Assembly: GCF_016758175.1 (NCBI RefSeq)
Contig: NZ_QYAB01000003.1
Coordinates: 186,001-250,000 of the forward strand
Direction of reading: 5' to 3'
Origin: Leucobacter zeae
Lineage (GTDB): Bacteria > Actinomycetota > Actinomycetes > Actinomycetales > Microbacteriaceae
DNA: 64,000 nt
The position numbers and the translations under genes were made by a program. The notes beneath the pieces were generated by a model, which ran no database searches, had not been told where the DNA came from, and saw only the letters and a program-made list of their open reading frames with translations. Shown piece after piece: positions 62,186 through 64,000 of the stretch; positions within the stretch are counted from its first letter, which is position 1; the number at the start of each line of letters is the position of its first letter.

Positions 62186-63673
62186 TCAGTGGTTGCTCGG
62201 GAAGCCGAGGTCGATCTTCGACTGCTCCGGGTTCGGCCAGCGCGTGGTCACGACCTTGGAACGGGTGTAGAAGTTGATCGACTCGGGGCCGTAGATGTGG
62301 GTGTCGCCGAAGAGCGAGTCCTTCCAGCCGCCGAACGAGAACGACCCGACGGGCACCGGGATCGGCACGTTGATGCCGACCATGCCGGCCTCGACGTCGA
62401 ACTCGAACGAGCGGGCGACGCCGCCGTCGCGCGTGAAGATCGCGGTGCCGTTGCCGAACTGGTGCTCGTTGATGAGCTTCAGACCCTCTTCGTAGCTGCT
62501 CACGCGGACGATCGCGAGCACGGGCCCGAAGATCTCGTCGCGGTACACCTTGCTGTCGGTCTTTACGTGGTCGAGCAGCGTGGCGCCCGTGAAGAAGCCG
62601 TCGCCCTCGAACTCGAAGTCGCGACCGTCGACGACGATCGTCGCACCCTCGGCCTCGGCACCGGCGACGTAGGACTCGACGCGGGCCTTCGCCTCGGGCG
62701 TGATGAGCGGCCCCATGTCGGTGCCCTCGGCAGCGCCGTCGCCGATCTTGAGATCGGCGATGCGGCTCGTGAGCTCGGGGATCAGGCGGTCGGCGGTCTC
62801 GTCACCGACGGCGACGACCACGGAGACGGCCATGCAGCGCTCGCCAGCAGCGCCGTACGCCGCCGAGATCGCCGCGTCCGCGGTGACCTTGATGTCGGCG
62901 TCGGGCATCACGAGCATGTGGTTCTTCGCGCCGCCGAGCGCCTGGACGCGCTTGCCGTTGGCCGCGGCGCGCTCGTAGATGTACTTGGCGATCGGGGTGG
63001 AGCCGACGAACGAGATCGCCTTGACCTCGGGGGCGTCGAGCAGCGTGTCGACGGCGACCTTGTCGCCGTGCACGACGTTGAGCACGCCGTCGGGCAGGCC
63101 AGCCTCGCGGAAGAGGTCGGCGATGAAGACCGAGGCGGAGGGGTCGCGCTCAGAGGGCTTGAGCACGACGGTGTTGCCGCACGCGATGGCCGAGGCGATC
63201 ATCCACAGCGGGACCATGATCGGGAAGTTGAAGGGCGTGATGCAGGCGACGACGCCCACCGGCTGCTTGATCGAGTGCACGTCGACGCCGGTCGACACCT
63301 GCTCGTCGCGCTCGCCCTTGAGGAGGTTCAGGAGGCCGGAGGCGAACTCGACGTTCTCCAGGCCGCGCGCGACCTCGCCCGCTGCGTCCGAGAGCACCTT
63401 GCCGTGCTCGCTCGTGACGATCGCCGAGAGCTCGGGCGAACGCTGCTTGAGCAGCTGGCGCAGGTTGAAGAACACGTCGGCGCGCTTGGTGAGGCTCGTC
63501 TTGCGCCATGCCGGCAGGGCGGCCTGGGCCGCGGCGACGGCCTCCTCGACGGTCGCGACCGAGGCGATCGCGAGCTCGTGGATCTGCTCGCCGGTCGCCG
63601 GGTTGTAGACCGGCTGCGTGCGCTCGGCCGCGGTGTTCTTCTCGCCGCCGATGACGTGGGGGATGAGTGCCAT
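62186..63673 (-). CDS. mmsA: CoA-acylating methylmalonate-semialdehyde dehydrogenase
   Basis: A 495-residue ALDH of the MmsA class. The catalytic Cys is in AAGERCMAVSVVV. At the position where ordinary ALDHs carry the general-base Glu it has GGAKNHM, as in MmsA, which uses CoA. It converts methylmalonate or malonate semialdehyde to propionyl- or acetyl-CoA with NAD and CO2 release. The ATG at 63673 has GAGGGAG upstream. It is the first gene of the leftward pair and is divergent from a PucR-type regulator. Confidence 0.92.
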   Translation of the reverse strand: MALIPHVIGGEKNTAAERTQPVYNPATGEQIHELAIASVATVEEAVAAAQAALPAWRKTSLTKRADVFFNLRQLLKQRSPELSAIVTSEHGKVLSDAAGEVARGLENVEFASGLLNLLKGERDEQVSTGVDVHSIKQPVGVVACITPFNFPIMVPLWMIASAIACGNTVVLKPSERDPSASVFIADLFREAGLPDGVLNVVHGDKVAVDTLLDAPEVKAISFVGSTPIAKYIYERAAANGKRVQALGGAKNHMLVMPDADIKVTADAAISAAYGAAGERCMAVSVVVAVGDETADRLIPELTSRIADLKIGDGAAEGTDMGPLITPEAKARVESYVAGAEAEGATIVVDGRDFEFEGDGFFTGATLLDHVKTDSKVYRDEIFGPVLAIVRVSSYEEGLKLINEHQFGNGTAIFTRDGGVARSFEFDVEAGMVGINVPIPVPVGSFSFGGWKDSLFGDTHIYGPESINFYTRSKVVTTRWPNPEQSKIDLGFPSNH

Positions 63674-63736
63674 CCGTTGCTCCCTCTTTCGTTCCTGCAC
63701 TGCGCCGTCCGGTCACAGTGTTCGGGATCGAGCGAT

Positions 63737-63763
63737 CCCACTGGAAATCAGTATTCCAATGGG
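63737..63763. promoter_or_regulatory. Operator candidate between mmsA and the PucR-type gene
   Basis: CCCACTGGAA and TTCCAATGGG (9 of 10 complementary) flank ATCAGTA. The dyad lies 64 bp upstream of mmsA in the 222-bp divergent gap, well placed for the PucR-like regulator. Confidence 0.55.
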
Positions 63764-63895
63764 TTCGCGGCTCATCCAAGTGCACCGGATCGCGAATCTC
63801 CCGGTTTCCCGTACACTTTGTCCGGAAGCGAGTCGGGGAGCGAGATCCGGCGGCGTGCTCCGGAGGCGGGGACCGCGGGGCAGGAGGGGACGGCA

Positions 63896-64000
63896 TGGAG
63901 TACGGAATCGAACACGGGATCGACGTCGCGGGGATCCTCGCGCTGCCGGAGCTCGCAGCGGGCGAACCCGAGCTCGTCGCAGGGGCGCGCGGCACGGACC
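63896..64000 (+). CDS. PucR-family regulator, 5' end only
   Basis: Thirty-five codons reach the window edge. The text GIDVAGILALPELAAGEPEL followed by VAGARGTD matches the start of the PucR N-terminal (purine catabolism regulator-like) domain. CAGGAGG precedes the ATG. PucR-type activators often stand next to aminotransferase/semialdehyde-dehydrogenase pairs. The rest of the gene is outside the window. Confidence 0.7.

Overview
The window is high-GC DNA (by eye about 70% G+C) with short gene gaps, many GTG starts and 4-bp start/stop overlaps. It carries actinobacterial gene types: a membrane-anchored Ser/Thr kinase beside a giant Ig-like protein, an LAxTG sortase substrate, NusG with an acidic N-terminal extension, a BTAD regulator and paired CE1758/CE1759-type flavoproteins. 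A member of the Microbacteriaceae (Leucobacter-like) is my best guess. That is inference from gene content only.

Left part (1-18 kb). A leftward cluster encodes a kinase, a 2047-residue membrane-anchored Ig-like/FN3 protein, a MoxR ATPase, a DUF58 protein and the first 30 codons of a further gene. Next comes the translation/transcription core: rplA-rplK, then nusG-secE-tRNA-Trp. A DUF559 gene on the opposite strand splits this core and lies between two copies of a 60-bp palindromic repeat. A cell-wall-anchored metallophosphoesterase and an aspartate-type aminotransferase follow.

Catabolic operon 1 (18.0-31.8 kb, leftward). Eleven closely packed genes encode an RbsABC-type ABC importer, a hydratase-like protein, an Asp/Glu/hydantoin-racemase relative, two amidohydrolases, an aldehyde dehydrogenase, a hydantoinase, a ureidoglycine-aminohydrolase-type bicupin and an M20 peptidase. 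The last gene fuses an ACMSD-like amidohydrolase to two tandem NTF2-like domains. A divergent STAND-ATPase/BTAD regulator (31.9-34.9 kb) probably controls it. The gene set points to an imported cyclic ureide or imide, but the substrate is unknown.

Middle (34.9-44.3 kb). This part holds an ABC ATPase-YhgE-TetR unit with a perfect operator-like palindrome and a 7 x 18-bp tandem repeat, a luciferase-like/MarR/FMN-reductase unit, a repeat-filled gap, and an MFS exporter with its own MarR regulator and operator.

Catabolic locus 2 (44.4-58.4 kb) is divergent. The leftward arm has an oligopeptide-type ABC importer, a serine hydrolase, KDPG aldolase and an LctP-type permease. The rightward arm has an N-acyl-D-amino-acid deacylase, IclR, a D-serine-dehydratase-fold PLP enzyme, a KDG-type sugar kinase and RidA. 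Read together, the enzymes give deacylation, PLP-dependent dehydration with imine clean-up, phosphorylation and aldol cleavage, the logic of N-acyl-D-glucosaminate breakdown.

Right end (58.5-64 kb). A VOC-HxlR-reductase operon with a nested symmetric operator is followed by an aminotransferase/methylmalonate-semialdehyde dehydrogenase pair and the start of a divergent PucR-type regulator.
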